This document shows positions 63,316 through 64,000 of a stretch of 64,000 nt of DNA, one piece after another. This stretch comes from Denitratimonas yunnanensis (SeqCode) (GTDB lineage: Bacteria > Pseudomonadota > Gammaproteobacteria > Xanthomonadales > Xanthomonadaceae), in assembly GCA_026410415.1 (NCBI GenBank), contig JAPMLR010000004.1, positions 154,831-218,830 on the forward strand, in the 5' to 3' direction. The notes beneath the pieces are model-generated. The model saw only the letters and a list, made by a program, of their open reading frames with translations, made no database searches and had not been told where the DNA came from. Each line of letters opens with the position of its first letter. Position 1 is the stretch's first letter. The translations under genes and the position numbers were made by a program.

Positions 63316-63516
63316 ATGAAGCGTGACGATACAGGCGAGCCGTTTTTCATCACTGAGAAAGTCGCCGCAGAAATGATCGCCCGCGGCTATGAGTTCGAGC
63401 CGCCGACCATTGCCTGCTCGGTACGCCTACGCGACGTGCTGGAGGGGATGAGCAATGGCGCGCTGGAGTTGCAGCCGGACGAGATCGCCGACCAAGAGCG
63501 CGAGCTGCGTACGTGA
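63316..63516 (+). CDS. Small protein of unknown function downstream of res
   Basis: A 66-residue frame beginning MKRDDTGEPFFITEKVAAEM, 51 bp after res in the same direction, with GGAG about nine bases before the ATG. No signal peptide, membrane segment or known domain is recognised; the C-terminus is acidic (LQPDEIADQERELR). The position suggests a restriction-accessory or toxin/antitoxin-like small gene, but nothing in the sequence proves this. Confidence 0.55.
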   Translation: MKRDDTGEPFFITEKVAAEMIARGYEFEPPTIACSVRLRDVLEGMSNGALELQPDEIADQERELRT

Positions 63517-63710
63517 AAGAATCAATTTTCATCTGGCATGGCAAAGTAAAAATTTCTGCGCTGCTTCGAACAATCCTGCCAAACTGCATTACATGATCCA
63601 AATTTGCGTGTGCGCGTACTGTTGGCTCCCCTCGACTAAAGTTTGTAGGTTGGCGGGCATCTGGAATACGTCTTCGCAGAGTATGTTCATGGTTGGCGAG
63701 CTGTCCATCT

Positions 63711-63719
63711 GGGGGGGGG
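63711..63719 (+). repeat. G9 homopolymer tract
   Basis: Nine consecutive G residues in the intergenic stretch before the IS110 remnant. This is the longest mononucleotide run noted. It is close to the junction of the acquired region and may be a slippage site. Its meaning is unclear. Confidence 0.5.
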
Positions 63720-63758
63720 CGGGTCGCGGGAGCAAACGAGTGTCAGCACACTTAGGGT

Positions 63759-64000
63759 AAAGGAGGCCGTCTGCAAAACCGCGCGCCATTGCGCATCGTG
63801 ATGGAAGCCTGCGGTTCGGCGCACGCCTGGGCGCGGCGCTTCGTGCGGCTCGGTCATTCGGTGGAACTGTTGCCGGCGCAGCATGTGCGCCCGTATGTGC
63901 GGCGCAACAAGACCGACCGCGCCGATGCCGCCGGCTTGCTGGAAGCGGCGCGCTGCGGCGATATCCGCCCGGTGCCGGTCAAATCACCGGAACAACAAGG
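63759..64000 (+). mobile_element. IS110/IS1111-family transposase, truncated, running off the window
   Basis: From about 63801 the plus strand encodes MEACGSAHAWARRFVRLGHS, then LLPAQHVRPYVRRNKTDRAD and GDIRPVPVKSPEQQ, the N-terminal DEDD catalytic domain of IS110-type transposases. The frame is closed by TAG at 63753-63755. The first roughly 40 residues that normally carry the opening Asp (GIDVAK-like) are missing or disrupted. The element continues past the window's right edge. It bounds the restriction-modification region and is probably inactive as seen. Confidence 0.75.

Noticed and set aside
1..64000. CRISPR array or prophage
   Set aside because: No regularly spaced direct repeats, and no phage structural or integrase genes were seen.

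Overview
The window is high-GC (about 63-66% by eye) proteobacterial chromosome, most likely a gammaproteobacterium of the order Lysobacterales/Xanthomonadales (Rhodanobacteraceae- or Lysobacteraceae-like). This rests on the ubiH-visC pair, the xanthomonad-style minor pilin cluster, recN divergent from hrcA, RimO next to a DUF3025 protein, an FHA-GGDEF cyclase, and secreted proteins carrying the F-x-DGFE motif. The assignment is inferred from gene content; no database was searched.

Layout. 1-2118: two ubiquinone-pathway FAD monooxygenases, the first cut by the window edge. 2460-10942: a complete type IV minor pilin/adhesin operon, fimT/U-pilV-pilW-pilX-pilY1-pilE, with overlapping starts and stops. 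11085-18467: housekeeping genes (ispG, an FHA-GGDEF diguanylate cyclase, an EamA transporter, murB-pyrD, a DUF4190 protein and an ALDH7-type dehydrogenase). 18772-24521: a sulfatase locus with two large exported sulfatases and an apparently exported formylglycine-generating enzyme coupled to them. It faces a LuxR-type response regulator and its convergent histidine kinase (24781-27322), then a POT peptide transporter. 29268-38507: a GT9 glycosyltransferase, ygfZ, DUF3025, rimO, a dienelactone hydrolase, a HIT protein, recN and hrcA. grpE-dnaK-dnaJ does not follow hrcA. 38535-39773: two small secreted proteins.

39998-46578 is a stress and oxidoreductase block: catalase with a candidate OxyR site, cytochrome b561, aldo/keto reductase, SDR, LigB-type dioxygenase and a LysR regulator. 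It is interrupted by a scar carrying an IS256-like transposase fragment and an Rhs/YD-repeat fragment. 46636-53165 is a tetR-regulated RND efflux operon, with an 18-bp perfect palindrome inside the predicted pump promoter. 53248-57861 holds trhO, DUF4442, a CnoX-like thioredoxin, DUF998 and a UDP-sugar dehydrogenase.

The right end (58020-64000) is an acquired region. It contains a serine-recombinase tail, a type III-like mod-res restriction-modification pair with an AT-richer central segment in mod, a small unknown gene and a truncated IS110 transposase running off the window. The most unusual items are the exported FGE/sulfatase module, the poly-G tracts and PA14-like insert in pilY1, the restriction subunit lacking a canonical nuclease lysine, and a tRNA-like element near 31.8 kb.
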